Shown here piece by piece: positions 1 to 8,346 of a DNA stretch of 41,882 bases. The translations under genes were made by a program, and so were the position numbers. Origin of the DNA: CAZRHR01 sp964599915 (GTDB lineage: Bacteria > Bacteroidota > Bacteroidia > CAIKAF01); the NCBI GenBank assembly GCA_964599915.1, contig CAZRHR010000015.1, forward strand, positions 1 through 41,882. Reading direction: 5' to 3'. The notes beneath the pieces were generated by a model. The model searched no databases, had not been told where the DNA came from, and was given only the letters and a program-made list of their open reading frames with translations. The stretch's first letter is position 1. The number at the start of each line of letters is the position of its first letter.

Positions 1-6
1 GAAGGG

Positions 7-38
7 GGAGCGGAAAACTTCCGCTCCTTTATTTTTTA
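7..38 (+). terminator. Rho-independent terminator of an upstream gene outside the window
   Basis: A 9-bp perfect stem (GGAGCGGAA at 7-15, TTCCGCTCC at 19-27) with a 3-base loop is followed by a T-rich tract (28-38). The T tract is on the plus strand, so it would end a plus-strand transcript entering from the left edge. It may also limit read-through for the convergent minus-strand gene that ends at 143. Confidence 0.7.
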
Positions 39-142
39 TCGGACACTAGTGATTTTCATTATAAAAAATAAGAAAGATTAGGGCGTGGTTGAAAATATAG
101 AAGGTGTATTTACAAGACTACATCAAGCCATGCCGCTTTCAC

Positions 143-2710
143 TTAGCGCACCAGCGTGACCATGCCTCTAAGGTCGTGCAAATCTCCATTGGCCATTTCT
201 ACGTAAGCGTGGTACACATATACGTCATTTTGGGCAGGTTTGCCTTGGGGGTCTAAACCATCCCAGCCTTTGGCGGGCGAGTCTGTTTCATACACGGCAT
301 TTCCCCAACGGTCGTATACGACCAGATTAAACTGGGTGTAACCCGCCACCACGGCGGTGAAAAATTCATTTAATCCATCGCCATTTGGTGTGAAGGCGCT
401 AGGAATGAAAATATTACATTCTACTTTGGTTTGTATGCCAAAGAAGCCATTACAGCCTGCGCTATCGGTGACCACCAGTTGGAATTCCAGGTTGCGGTCT
501 GGGAAAAAATCAGGGGTCAAACAGGTGTCGCAACTGACCCATTGCGGAAAATTCCACTGATATTGATAGGGTGGAATCCCGCCTTGAACAGCCAGATTAG
601 GGGTAAATGATTCCCCACATAAAATTTGGTAAAGTCGGTTTCCAAATACCTGTATGGTATCGCGGTCCTGCAATAAAATCAACGAATCTACTTGACAGCC
701 ATTGGCATCTGTAATGGTGGTTTGATAAAAACCGGGTGCTAAATTACTGAGTTGCTGACTTGGTTGATACACAAAGGGTTGAATTCCGCCAGAAGCACCC
801 AAAAGAATGGTGCCATCCATTCGTCCCGCGCAGCTTGGCGAAACCCCCACTGTTTGGTTCACCAATAATGCGGGTTCAACCAGAGGAATTTGAAGGTTTA
901 TTGTTTGGCCGGCCTGGTCTGTTACCACGACATCGTAGGTGTTGGGGCCTAAATTGCCTGCATTGTTGGTGGCATTGTTGGGCAATTGAACCCACTGATA
1001 TCCATACCCGGGACAGCCGCCCGATGCTTGAATTTGAATGGTTCCATCGTTGGCACCAAAGCAGGAAATATTTACATTTCCATTGAATTGTGAGGTGGTG
1101 AAATTGGCCGTTAAAGCTGGTGGTTGCACGGTTACGGTGGCAACGCACTGACTTACGTTTCCACCCACATCTGTGACTGAAAGGGTGGTTTGACTTTGGG
1201 GCGCATCCGCACAGGTAAATTGTAACGTACTTAATGCCAATCCGGTAATTCCGCAATTGTCTGTAGAGCCAGCGTCAATTTGCCCTACTTGGATGGCAGC
1301 GGTTAAAGTGATGGGGTCTAGCTGTACCACAACATTTTGGCAAAGTGCCACAGGAGGAATGGGGTCGCCAATGATGACGTTAAAAGTGAAGGTAGAATCA
1401 AAATTCACATTTTGCCCGTCATTCAAGGTAAGGGAAATGAGTGCCGTTCCTTGAACCCCGGGCACCGGAGTTATGGTCAGTTGTCGGTTGGCACCGGGCT
1501 GTCCTGTGATTACAATATTGGCATTAGGAACCAATGCCTGATTAGAAGACGTGGCTGTTGCCGTAATCGCAGAAACGGGTTGTTCCAAGTCGGCTACGGT
1601 AAAAGGAATTACAATGGGCGGGCCGCCGGGACATAAAGTGGTATCAGGAATGGCTTGGGTGTAAGGCGGAAAATTGACGGCACTTCCTCGCAGTGGAATC
1701 AAATAAGGGTTGGGAATATTACAAGCGCTGTAGGTATCGGAATGTGGGATACTCAAAGTCGCATTGAAGGTCCCCGTGACCAAAGGATTAAACGCCACTT
1801 GTACCGCCACAGAATCACCCGGTTGAATGACGGTGGGATTGGGTTGGCTTACAATGGTAAATGTGGTGCTTCCGGAAATGGTAACAGGTGGATTTCCTGT
1901 TAGCGTAAGTGGCCCTGTGCCAATGTTGCGGATGTAAAACGTATGAATGGTATTGCTTCCCACCGGATTGGGACCATAATCTGTGCCAGGTGGTAAAGCG
2001 GGTGGGGCATTATGCACAATGGTCAATCCATTTCCTGCGGCTTGACAAATGGCAGGTGCCACAATGCGAATATCATCTAAAGCCCAGCCTTGGTCATTGG
2101 CGGCTTCGTCCGAATGGAAGGTAAACCTGAATTTACAATTGGCGGTAAGCCCTAGTGACGTTACATTGGCGACCACCCTGGTCCAGTTCCAACGTGGATT
2201 CCACCACGCAGGCTGTAAATATGGATAATAAGGCGTGGAGGATGGATTTTGGGTCATGTTGCCATCGTAAGGAACGCAAAGCAGCTGGTTGGTAACCAAT
2301 TGCCAAGTTTGGCCTCCGTTGTTCGACCATTCCACAAAACCGCCATCCCAGTTACCTACTTCGGAGCGCATCTGCATCCAAAATTCCAAGCGAATATTGG
2401 TTTGGCCGGCTAAATTGATGATGGGACTTTCAATCCGGTACAAAATATACCTTCCGGCACCGGCTTGCAAATAGGCTGAATTTCCATTGGTATAAAATAC
2501 GCCACCACCACCACCGGTATGGTCAGCCGCAGGGATAATAGGAATAACGGCCGACCAGTTGTATCCGGCAAAGTTGCCTGGAAACATCCCGCCTGTATTC
2601 GTCCATGCCCCTAGGGCATTGCAGTTCTCATTGAAAATAACGTTTTGTCCCCCTACACCTTGGAAGTTCAGGGAAAAAAGAAGCGAAGCAAGAAGTAAAA
2701 AGTACCGCAT
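143..2710 (-). CDS. Secreted multidomain protein with T9SS type B (CHU_C) sorting domain
   Basis: 855 residues. A signal peptide (about 1-22, hydrophobic core LLLASLLFSL) is followed by a jelly-roll-like domain rich in W and N (about 23-215). Then come immunoglobulin-like segments resembling the Bacteroidota choice-of-anchor and cadherin-like types, and two SprB-type repeats (pattern SCFGANDGTI...ASGG, then SCAGRMDGTI...ASGG). The C-terminal 85 residues are a gliding-motility-associated (CHU_C) domain: PSAFTPNGDGLNEFF, then VYDRWGNAVYET, WDG and a final strand ending VTLVR. In the known family this domain directs export through T9SS and cell-surface attachment. No catalytic motif is visible, so an adhesin or surface structural role is an inference. 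It is the last gene of a minus-strand run, 92 bases after yjjG, and probably has its own promoter. Confidence 0.9.
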   Translation of the reverse strand: MRYFLLLASLLFSLNFQGVGGQNVIFNENCNALGAWTNTGGMFPGNFAGYNWSAVIPIIPAADHTGGGGGVFYTNGNSAYLQAGAGRYILYRIESPIINLAGQTNIRLEFWMQMRSEVGNWDGGFVEWSNNGGQTWQLVTNQLLCVPYDGNMTQNPSSTPYYPYLQPAWWNPRWNWTRVVANVTSLGLTANCKFRFTFHSDEAANDQGWALDDIRIVAPAICQAAGNGLTIVHNAPPALPPGTDYGPNPVGSNTIHTFYIRNIGTGPLTLTGNPPVTISGSTTFTIVSQPNPTVIQPGDSVAVQVAFNPLVTGTFNATLSIPHSDTYSACNIPNPYLIPLRGSAVNFPPYTQAIPDTTLCPGGPPIVIPFTVADLEQPVSAITATATSSNQALVPNANIVITGQPGANRQLTITPVPGVQGTALISLTLNDGQNVNFDSTFTFNVIIGDPIPPVALCQNVVVQLDPITLTAAIQVGQIDAGSTDNCGITGLALSTLQFTCADAPQSQTTLSVTDVGGNVSQCVATVTVQPPALTANFTTSQFNGNVNISCFGANDGTIQIQASGGCPGYGYQWVQLPNNATNNAGNLGPNTYDVVVTDQAGQTINLQIPLVEPALLVNQTVGVSPSCAGRMDGTILLGASGGIQPFVYQPSQQLSNLAPGFYQTTITDANGCQVDSLILLQDRDTIQVFGNRLYQILCGESFTPNLAVQGGIPPYQYQWNFPQWVSCDTCLTPDFFPDRNLEFQLVVTDSAGCNGFFGIQTKVECNIFIPSAFTPNGDGLNEFFTAVVAGYTQFNLVVYDRWGNAVYETDSPAKGWDGLDPQGKPAQNDVYVYHAYVEMANGDLHDLRGMVTLVR

Positions 2711-2802
2711 AAAAAACGGTTTAGGGGGTAAACTAATTAAGCATAAATGTACATGTTATTTATGACATTTTTTTATAATTAATTGTGGTAATTCTTTGGA
2801 AA

Positions 2803-3537
2803 TTAAACCATCCAATGATGTAAGATTGCTTTGACTTTGGTAAGTTCATCGATCACTGGAACCCCCTCCGGTGGAAGGTGCAGGGTTACATCTTTTTTGC
2901 GTTCGTTGAACCAAATGACCTTCCATTGCATGTTGTGTGCGCCTTTGATGTCTGCTTCTAAGTCATCTCCGATCATAATACACTGATGGGTCTTGGCCTT
3001 TGCCAATTGCATACCCAACTTGAAAATACCGGCATGTGGCTTTTTACAGCCCGCCTTTTCTGACGTAATGATATGGGTAAAAAAGGGCGCCAACTGACTA
3101 CCAATAAGTTTCTGGCGTTGAATTTCCTCAAACCCGTTGGTGATGATATGTAACTTGTGTTGTTCACTCAATTCTGCCACCAAATCATAGGCGCCGGGAA
3201 TGAGTTTATTTTTCTGGGGCGATAGATCTACATAGGTTTCTCCCATGGATTTGGCCAAGTTGCGGTCTGCAATGCCAAAATCCAAAAGCGTGAGATGAAA
3301 CCGCTGATGGCGCAAAAAATGCTTGTTCATTTCGTGCCTGCGATACTTATCCCAACAGGCATCGTTGTGGATTTCGTACCTGCTATGAAAGTCCTCAAAA
3401 CTGACAATCCCGGCTTGGTCCAACCGATAGGTATGATAGACTTCTTCTAAGGAAGCGCGTGAATTAAAACCAAAATCCCAAAGGGTGCGGTCTAAATCGA
3501 AAAAAATATGCCAGTTGGTTGTAGACATAAGAACCAT
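2803..3537 (-). CDS. yjjG: YjjG-family HAD pyrimidine 5'-nucleotidase (non-canonical nucleotides)
   Basis: 244 residues, the usual length for YjjG/YfnB-type HAD hydrolases. Motif I is DLDRT at 14-18 with the typical following WDF. Motif II is the Ser/Thr in IITNGFEE, motif III is a Lys in the ITSEKAGCKKP segment, and motif IV is IGDDLEADIKGA. The long helical cap lies between motifs I and II. Known members dephosphorylate pyrimidine nucleoside monophosphates, including damaged or halogenated ones, as house-cleaning enzymes. The window also has upp two genes upstream on the same strand, so a pyrimidine salvage and clean-up operon is likely. Start uncertain: ATG at 3537 or 3528; the second gives MSTTNWHIFFDLDRT, a more typical N-terminus. 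Confidence 0.85.
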   Translation of the reverse strand: MVLMSTTNWHIFFDLDRTLWDFGFNSRASLEEVYHTYRLDQAGIVSFEDFHSRYEIHNDACWDKYRRHEMNKHFLRHQRFHLTLLDFGIADRNLAKSMGETYVDLSPQKNKLIPGAYDLVAELSEQHKLHIITNGFEEIQRQKLIGSQLAPFFTHIITSEKAGCKKPHAGIFKLGMQLAKAKTHQCIMIGDDLEADIKGAHNMQWKVIWFNERKKDVTLHLPPEGVPVIDELTKVKAILHHWMV

Positions 3538-3552
3538 TGAGGGGTAAAAGCG

Positions 3553-4017
3553 TCAGTGTAGGGCGATCCACTGGATTAGGCCAGTACTCATGGCCGCAAG
3601 AATAAAGGACCAAAGAAAAACGCCAAGTGAAAATACCATAATAATGAGCCATTTGTTATGAAAATACCGAACGGCTAAAAAACAGCCCACAGGTAACGAT
3701 AAAAAGACAGGACTAATAAAGGACAAACCCCATAAACCGTAACGCTTTAAAAAAAGTACCAGCCGTCTTTTTCCTCGGGTAAATTTAATCACTTTAGGAT
3801 GAGGAGGGCCCCAAATATGCATTCTTATCCTTTTCCAAAAGGCCAGGATGCCACTGCTTAAATTCACCAACAATAACACCGCGATAATACCGGTGATGCT
3901 CGCAAATAAAAAAGATTCTCCAAAGGAAAGTTGGGCCTTTATGATATAGGCCGGCACAAAAATGGAAAACTTAAAAATGGCTAGAAAGGCAAAGTATAGA
4001 AGTTCTAACTCTTTCAA
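3553..4017 (-). CDS. Small multipass membrane protein, function unknown (possible TTG start)
   Basis: 154 residues with about four hydrophobic segments (roughly 5-28, 35-60, 95-115, 122-150) and a basic cytoplasmic loop (WKRIRMHIWGPPHPK...RGKRR). The pattern GLWGLSFISPVFLSLPVG resembles small multidrug-export-like (COG2426) proteins, but the match is too weak to name it. The frame opens with TTG at 4017, five bases after the upp stop; no in-frame ATG occurs before residue about 66, so TTG is the probable start. It sits between upp and yjjG with gaps of 5 and 15 bases, which implies co-transcription. A link to nucleobase or nucleoside handling is only an inference from context. Confidence 0.75.
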   Translation of the reverse strand: MKELELLYFAFLAIFKFSIFVPAYIIKAQLSFGESFLFASITGIIAVLLLVNLSSGILAFWKRIRMHIWGPPHPKVIKFTRGKRRLVLFLKRYGLWGLSFISPVFLSLPVGCFLAVRYFHNKWLIIMVFSLGVFLWSFILAAMSTGLIQWIALH

Positions 4018-4022
4018 TGCAT

Positions 4023-4676
4023 TTAGAGTTTAGGGCCAAAGGCTAAATCTCCCGCATCTCCCAATCCGGGAACGATATACGATTTTGCATTTAATTCCGG
4101 GTCTACGGCACCTAACCACAATGAAATGCGCATAGAGGGTAAATGCTTTCTAGCGAAATCTACGCCTTCCTGACTGCCAATCACCGCTGCAATATAGGTT
4201 TTGGCCGGTAATCCTCTTTCCCGAATCATGGCTTCCCAAGCCAAAACCATGGACCTTCCGGTAGCCAACATTGGGTCTGTTAGTATCAAAGTTTTACCTT
4301 CTAAGCTTGGAGAGGATAAATACTCGATTGAAATTTCAAATGCATCATCGGCCGTATGCTTTCGGTAAGCCGAAACCATCGCATTCTCTGCCCCGTCGAA
4401 ATAGTTTAAAAAACCCTGATGAAAGGGAAGTCCCGCCCGAAGAATGGTGCCCAGCACAATCTTTTCTCCGGGTACTTCCATGTTACTTTCTCCCAAAGGC
4501 GTGGGCACCACGACCTGCTCCGATTGCATGTCCTTGCTCATTTCATAGGCCATAATTTCACCCATGCGTTCCAAATTGCGACGGAAACGCATCCTGTCCT
4601 GCTGAACGGTGGTGTCCCGCAACTCCCGCAGGTATTGGTTGAGCAATGAACTTTGTTGGCCTAAAATGTGTAGCAT
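4023..4676 (-). CDS. upp: Uracil phosphoribosyltransferase
   Basis: 217 residues, the normal size for Upp. It makes UMP and pyrophosphate from uracil and PRPP in the cytoplasm (pyrimidine salvage). Seen features: substrate loop ILRAGLPF at 78-85, PRPP-binding loop DPMLATG at 134-140 preceded by the hydrophobic strand TLILT, and the uracil-binding C-terminal segment YIVPGLGDAGD at 200-210. First gene of a minus-strand run with the membrane protein (5-base gap) and the yjjG-like nucleotidase. No attenuator-like structure or clear -7/-33 promoter is obvious in the 148 bases upstream that it shares with the divergent peptidase gene. Confidence 0.95.
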   Translation of the reverse strand: MLHILGQQSSLLNQYLRELRDTTVQQDRMRFRRNLERMGEIMAYEMSKDMQSEQVVVPTPLGESNMEVPGEKIVLGTILRAGLPFHQGFLNYFDGAENAMVSAYRKHTADDAFEISIEYLSSPSLEGKTLILTDPMLATGRSMVLAWEAMIRERGLPAKTYIAAVIGSQEGVDFARKHLPSMRISLWLGAVDPELNAKSYIVPGLGDAGDLAFGPKL

Positions 4677-4824
4677 GGTTTCCCCGATTTTTTGGCCAAA
4701 TTACATAAATTTTGGCCAGCCTCGTGCCACATAGAGACAGGAATACCTATCCGTGTTTCTCACCTTTCCATTTATCTAAACATGGAAAACGGTTTCATTA
4801 CGTATTTTTGAAAAAAAAATCTAG

Positions 4825-6987
4825 ATGCGCAGGCTCGTATTGTTTTGTTTTGCTTTCGGACTTCAATGGGCCCAGGCCCAAACCCTCACCCTTGAAAATA
4901 TTTGGAGCCAACGGTGGTTTTCGCCACAACGTGTGCCGGGCTTCCAGGCCATGGCCAATGGCACGTCTTATGCTATCATTGACCAAAATCAAATTAAAGC
5001 CTTCGATTTTATTCGGAAAGAAAGCCAAGGAACAGCGCCACTCGCGCTTCGCCAATGGCAATTTACGCACAACGATAAGCCGGTCAATTTTTCTGCCTAT
5101 ACCTTCTCGCCAACAGAACAGTGGGTCATTTTGACCGAAGAAGAAGAAGCCATCTATCGCTATTCCACCAAAGGAAAATATTGGCTTGGAAATGCAGGAA
5201 CCGGAAAAGCTTGGCCTTGGATGGATACGGCCCTCATCCAATATCCGGACATCTCTCCAGATGAAAAATGGATGAGCTTTGTCCTGAACAACAACCTTTT
5301 TATTAAGGAAATACCTAATGGAAACCTAAGACAAATTACTTTCGACGGGAAGTCCAATGCGGTAATTAATGGGGGTTCAGATTGGGTGTACGAAGAAGAA
5401 TTTGAGACCGTTAAAGCCTATCAATGGTCGACAGATGGCAGGTATTTGGCCTACTTACGGTTCGATGAAGCCCATGTGGAATCCGTTACGATGGAGTATT
5501 TTTTCCCGAATCAAGCCTATTCCGTTCCCTATACATTCAAGTATCCCAAAGTGGGCGCAGCCAATGCAGAAGTAACCATCCATGTGTTGGATGTGACCAC
5601 CATGCTGACCTACCCTGTGCCCATTCCGGGAGAGTGGGAATATTTCCCCAGATTGTATTGGTTTGGAAGCCAATTGGCCGTACTTTCTCTTAACCGTCTC
5701 CAAAACGAAATGACCCTTTGGGCGGGTCAGCCGGGTATTTCCACCGCCATGAAACCCCTTTACACGGAAAAATCTTCTACCTACATTGAACTTCCGTCGG
5801 CACTGACCTATTTGCCCTCCTTAAAGCAATGGATTGTCACGTCTGAAAAAGACGGATTTAGGCATTTGTACCTTTATGATGACCAGGGTAAACTTGTGCG
5901 TCAATTGACGTCCGGTCCATGGGAAGTTTCCGATTATCTTGGTTTCCATGCCAAAACCCAAACCATTTATTTTACCGCTACCAAAGTGCATCCTACCCAG
6001 AAGCACTTATATGCCGTAGATCTCAAAGGCCGTCTTTCACAAATAACTACGGCGCCGGGTTATCATCAACCTTCCCTATGTGGTGATTTTTTCTTGGATG
6101 AATATTCTCGTGCGGGTCAAGCACCTCAATACACCCTTTACACCCTCAAAGGAGAAGAGATTCTTTCTTTGGAACGCAACCAAGGTTTTCAGAACAGATT
6201 GGATAACCTTGGCTTGGTGAAACCCGAATGGATGGAAGTGCCCGGTGCGGATGGTACACCACTTTACGCCTGGATGATTAAACCTCATCGCATACAACCC
6301 AATAAAAAATATCCCTTGCTTATGTTTGTTTATGGAGGGCCCGGAAGTCAACAGGTCTTGGATCGTTGGGGCGGAACCAATTATGGTTGGTTTCAAATGC
6401 TGGCCCAAAAAGGTATAGCGGTGGCTTGTGTTGATAACCGTGGCACAGGTGGCCGTGGAAAGGCATTCAAAGCCCAGACCTATGGTAAGTTGGGTGAACT
6501 TGAAACCCAAGACCAAGTGGCCGCCGCCCAGTATTTTGGCAGTTTACCTTTTATTGATGCCCAACGTATAGGTGTGTTTGGTTGGAGCTATGGCGGTTAC
6601 ATGGCCGCCCTTTGTATGACCAATGGAAAAGGGGTATTTCGCGCCGGCATTTCGGTGGCGCCTGTAACCAATTGGAAATATTACGATGCCATTTATACGG
6701 AAAGGTATATGGGTACCCTTGCCACCAATCCGGATGGGTTCGATACCCAATCTCCGGTTCGCTTTGCCTCTGGTTTACAACATCATTTTCTGCTGGTCCA
6801 TGGAGCTGCCGACGACAATGTACACTGGCAAAATACAGCCGTTCTTACCGATGCCTTGGTTCAGGCCAATAAAGACTTTGAATTGTTTATTTATCCAAAT
6901 AAAGACCATGGCATTTATGGAGGAAACACACGGCTCCATTTGTATCGCAAAATGACTAAGTTTTTGGAACAACACCTTTCCCAGTAA
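4825..6987 (+). CDS. Dipeptidyl peptidase IV (S9B family), secreted
   Basis: 720 residues with a signal peptide (MRRLVLFCFAFGLQWAQAQ). An eight-blade propeller domain occupies about 40-460 and an alpha/beta hydrolase domain about 480-720. The propeller carries the double-Glu N-terminus clamp (YEEEF, 189-193) typical of DPP IV. The catalytic triad is Ser588 in GWSYGG, Asp663 in HGAADDNVHW and His695 in NKDHGI; all are present. Known family members remove X-Pro or X-Ala dipeptides from peptide N-termini, in Bacteroidota usually in the periplasm. The product dipeptides fit the two POT transporters elsewhere in the window. folC follows directly with no gap, so the two are translationally adjacent. 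TATTTTTG at 4803-4810 resembles a -7 element but leaves a very short leader. Confidence 0.93.
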   Translation: MRRLVLFCFAFGLQWAQAQTLTLENIWSQRWFSPQRVPGFQAMANGTSYAIIDQNQIKAFDFIRKESQGTAPLALRQWQFTHNDKPVNFSAYTFSPTEQWVILTEEEEAIYRYSTKGKYWLGNAGTGKAWPWMDTALIQYPDISPDEKWMSFVLNNNLFIKEIPNGNLRQITFDGKSNAVINGGSDWVYEEEFETVKAYQWSTDGRYLAYLRFDEAHVESVTMEYFFPNQAYSVPYTFKYPKVGAANAEVTIHVLDVTTMLTYPVPIPGEWEYFPRLYWFGSQLAVLSLNRLQNEMTLWAGQPGISTAMKPLYTEKSSTYIELPSALTYLPSLKQWIVTSEKDGFRHLYLYDDQGKLVRQLTSGPWEVSDYLGFHAKTQTIYFTATKVHPTQKHLYAVDLKGRLSQITTAPGYHQPSLCGDFFLDEYSRAGQAPQYTLYTLKGEEILSLERNQGFQNRLDNLGLVKPEWMEVPGADGTPLYAWMIKPHRIQPNKKYPLLMFVYGGPGSQQVLDRWGGTNYGWFQMLAQKGIAVACVDNRGTGGRGKAFKAQTYGKLGELETQDQVAAAQYFGSLPFIDAQRIGVFGWSYGGYMAALCMTNGKGVFRAGISVAPVTNWKYYDAIYTERYMGTLATNPDGFDTQSPVRFASGLQHHFLLVHGAADDNVHWQNTAVLTDALVQANKDFELFIYPNKDHGIYGGNTRLHLYRKMTKFLEQHLSQ

Positions 6988-8322
6988 ATGGGTATGTCCG
7001 ATTTCCCTTTTCATACGTATGCAGAAGCTACCCAATGGTTGTTCGCCCAATTGCCCATGTTTCAGAGAGATGGTGCAGCGGCTTACAAAAACAACTTGGA
7101 CAACACCCTTGCGCTGAGTGCTTCGCTTGGCCAGCCGGAGAAAGAGTTTCCCTCTATTCATGTGGCGGGTACCAATGGGAAAGGTAGCACCTCGCATATG
7201 CTGGCTTCCGTTTTTCAAGCGGCTGGATTTAAAACGGGGCTATATACTTCCCCTCATCTGGTTGATTTTTCAGAACGCATTCGCATTAATGGAGTTCCCA
7301 TTGCGCAGCATGAGGTGCTCGATTTTTTACAGGCTGCATTTCCAACCCTTGATACCTTAAAACCTTCTTTCTTCGAAACCACGGTTGCCATGGCATTTCA
7401 CCATTTTGCGAAAGAGAAGGTGGACATAGCCATCATTGAAACCGGCATGGGCGGCCGATTAGATAGTACCAATATCATTACACCCTTGTTATCGGTGATT
7501 ACCAACATTGGTTGGGATCATATGGCATTTTTGGGAAATACCCTAGAAGCGATCGCAGGAGAAAAGGCCGGTATCATTAAATCTTGCGTTCCCGTAGTGA
7601 TTGGGTCACGGCAAAAAGAAACGGAGGCCGTTTTTAAGCGAATGGCCCAATCCCAAACTGCACCCTTATTTTTTGTGGACGAATTGGTTCAGGTTACCCC
7701 TAGCCAGTATCAACCGGAAACAAGGAGCCGCACCTTTTCTTTCCAAACGCCCACAAGTCATTTTTCTGTGAAATCTCCACTGATGGGAGACTATCAGAAA
7801 GAGAACCTGGCCACCGTTTATGCAGCGCTAGAAGTACTGGCAAAGCATACCGCCTGGGACCTTAGGGCTTGGTTTGCACAAGGAGTGGAGCAGGTTTTGG
7901 AATCTACAGGCTTTGCAGGTCGGTGGCAGATATTACAAAGTCAGCCTTTAGCCATTGCAGATACGGCCCATAATGTAGATGGGTTTTCCCGTGTAATGGA
8001 ACAATTGGCTAGCCTGAAAGCACCGAAGTATCACCTAGTGTTGGGCTTTGTTTCAGACAAAGAAGTGTCCAAATTGCTAGACCTGATTCAGCTGCCAACC
8101 CACATCTATGCTTGTGCCCCGGCTTTGCCTCGGGCCATGCCGGTAGAAAAACTATGTGAAACCCTACAAACCTATCCTTGGCCGGTTCAATCCTTTTCAT
8201 CCGTCATGGATGCTTTTCAGGCTGCTATAAACTTTGCAGATAAAAATGATGTTATATTTGTTGGAGGTAGTACCTTTGTGGTAGCAGAATTACAATCATC
8301 TTCTTTCCTTCCCAAAATTTAA
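6988..8322 (+). CDS. folC: Bifunctional dihydrofolate synthase / folylpolyglutamate synthase
   Basis: 444 residues, typical for FolC. It adds L-glutamate to dihydropteroate and to tetrahydrofolates, using ATP. The Mur-ligase-type P-loop GTNGKGS is at 61-67, followed by the ATP-grasping helix SHMLASVF. IIETGMGGRLDSTN and the central TNIGWDHMAFLGNTLEAIAGEKAGIIK are hallmark Mur/FPGS segments, and ADTAHNVDG marks the C-terminal domain. The start ATG abuts the TAA of the peptidase (TAAATG); a second ATG lies two codons downstream. Probably read from the same transcript as the peptidase. The next gene begins 24 bases after its stop. Confidence 0.94.
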   Translation: MGMSDFPFHTYAEATQWLFAQLPMFQRDGAAAYKNNLDNTLALSASLGQPEKEFPSIHVAGTNGKGSTSHMLASVFQAAGFKTGLYTSPHLVDFSERIRINGVPIAQHEVLDFLQAAFPTLDTLKPSFFETTVAMAFHHFAKEKVDIAIIETGMGGRLDSTNIITPLLSVITNIGWDHMAFLGNTLEAIAGEKAGIIKSCVPVVIGSRQKETEAVFKRMAQSQTAPLFFVDELVQVTPSQYQPETRSRTFSFQTPTSHFSVKSPLMGDYQKENLATVYAALEVLAKHTAWDLRAWFAQGVEQVLESTGFAGRWQILQSQPLAIADTAHNVDGFSRVMEQLASLKAPKYHLVLGFVSDKEVSKLLDLIQLPTHIYACAPALPRAMPVEKLCETLQTYPWPVQSFSSVMDAFQAAINFADKNDVIFVGGSTFVVAELQSSSFLPKI

Positions 8323-8346
8323 ATTGATAATTATAGTATAAATCGC

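Noticed and set aside
4677..4824. Pyrimidine-responsive attenuator or riboswitch upstream of upp
   Set aside because: No terminator/antiterminator pair or conserved fold could be drawn in the 148-base divergent spacer.
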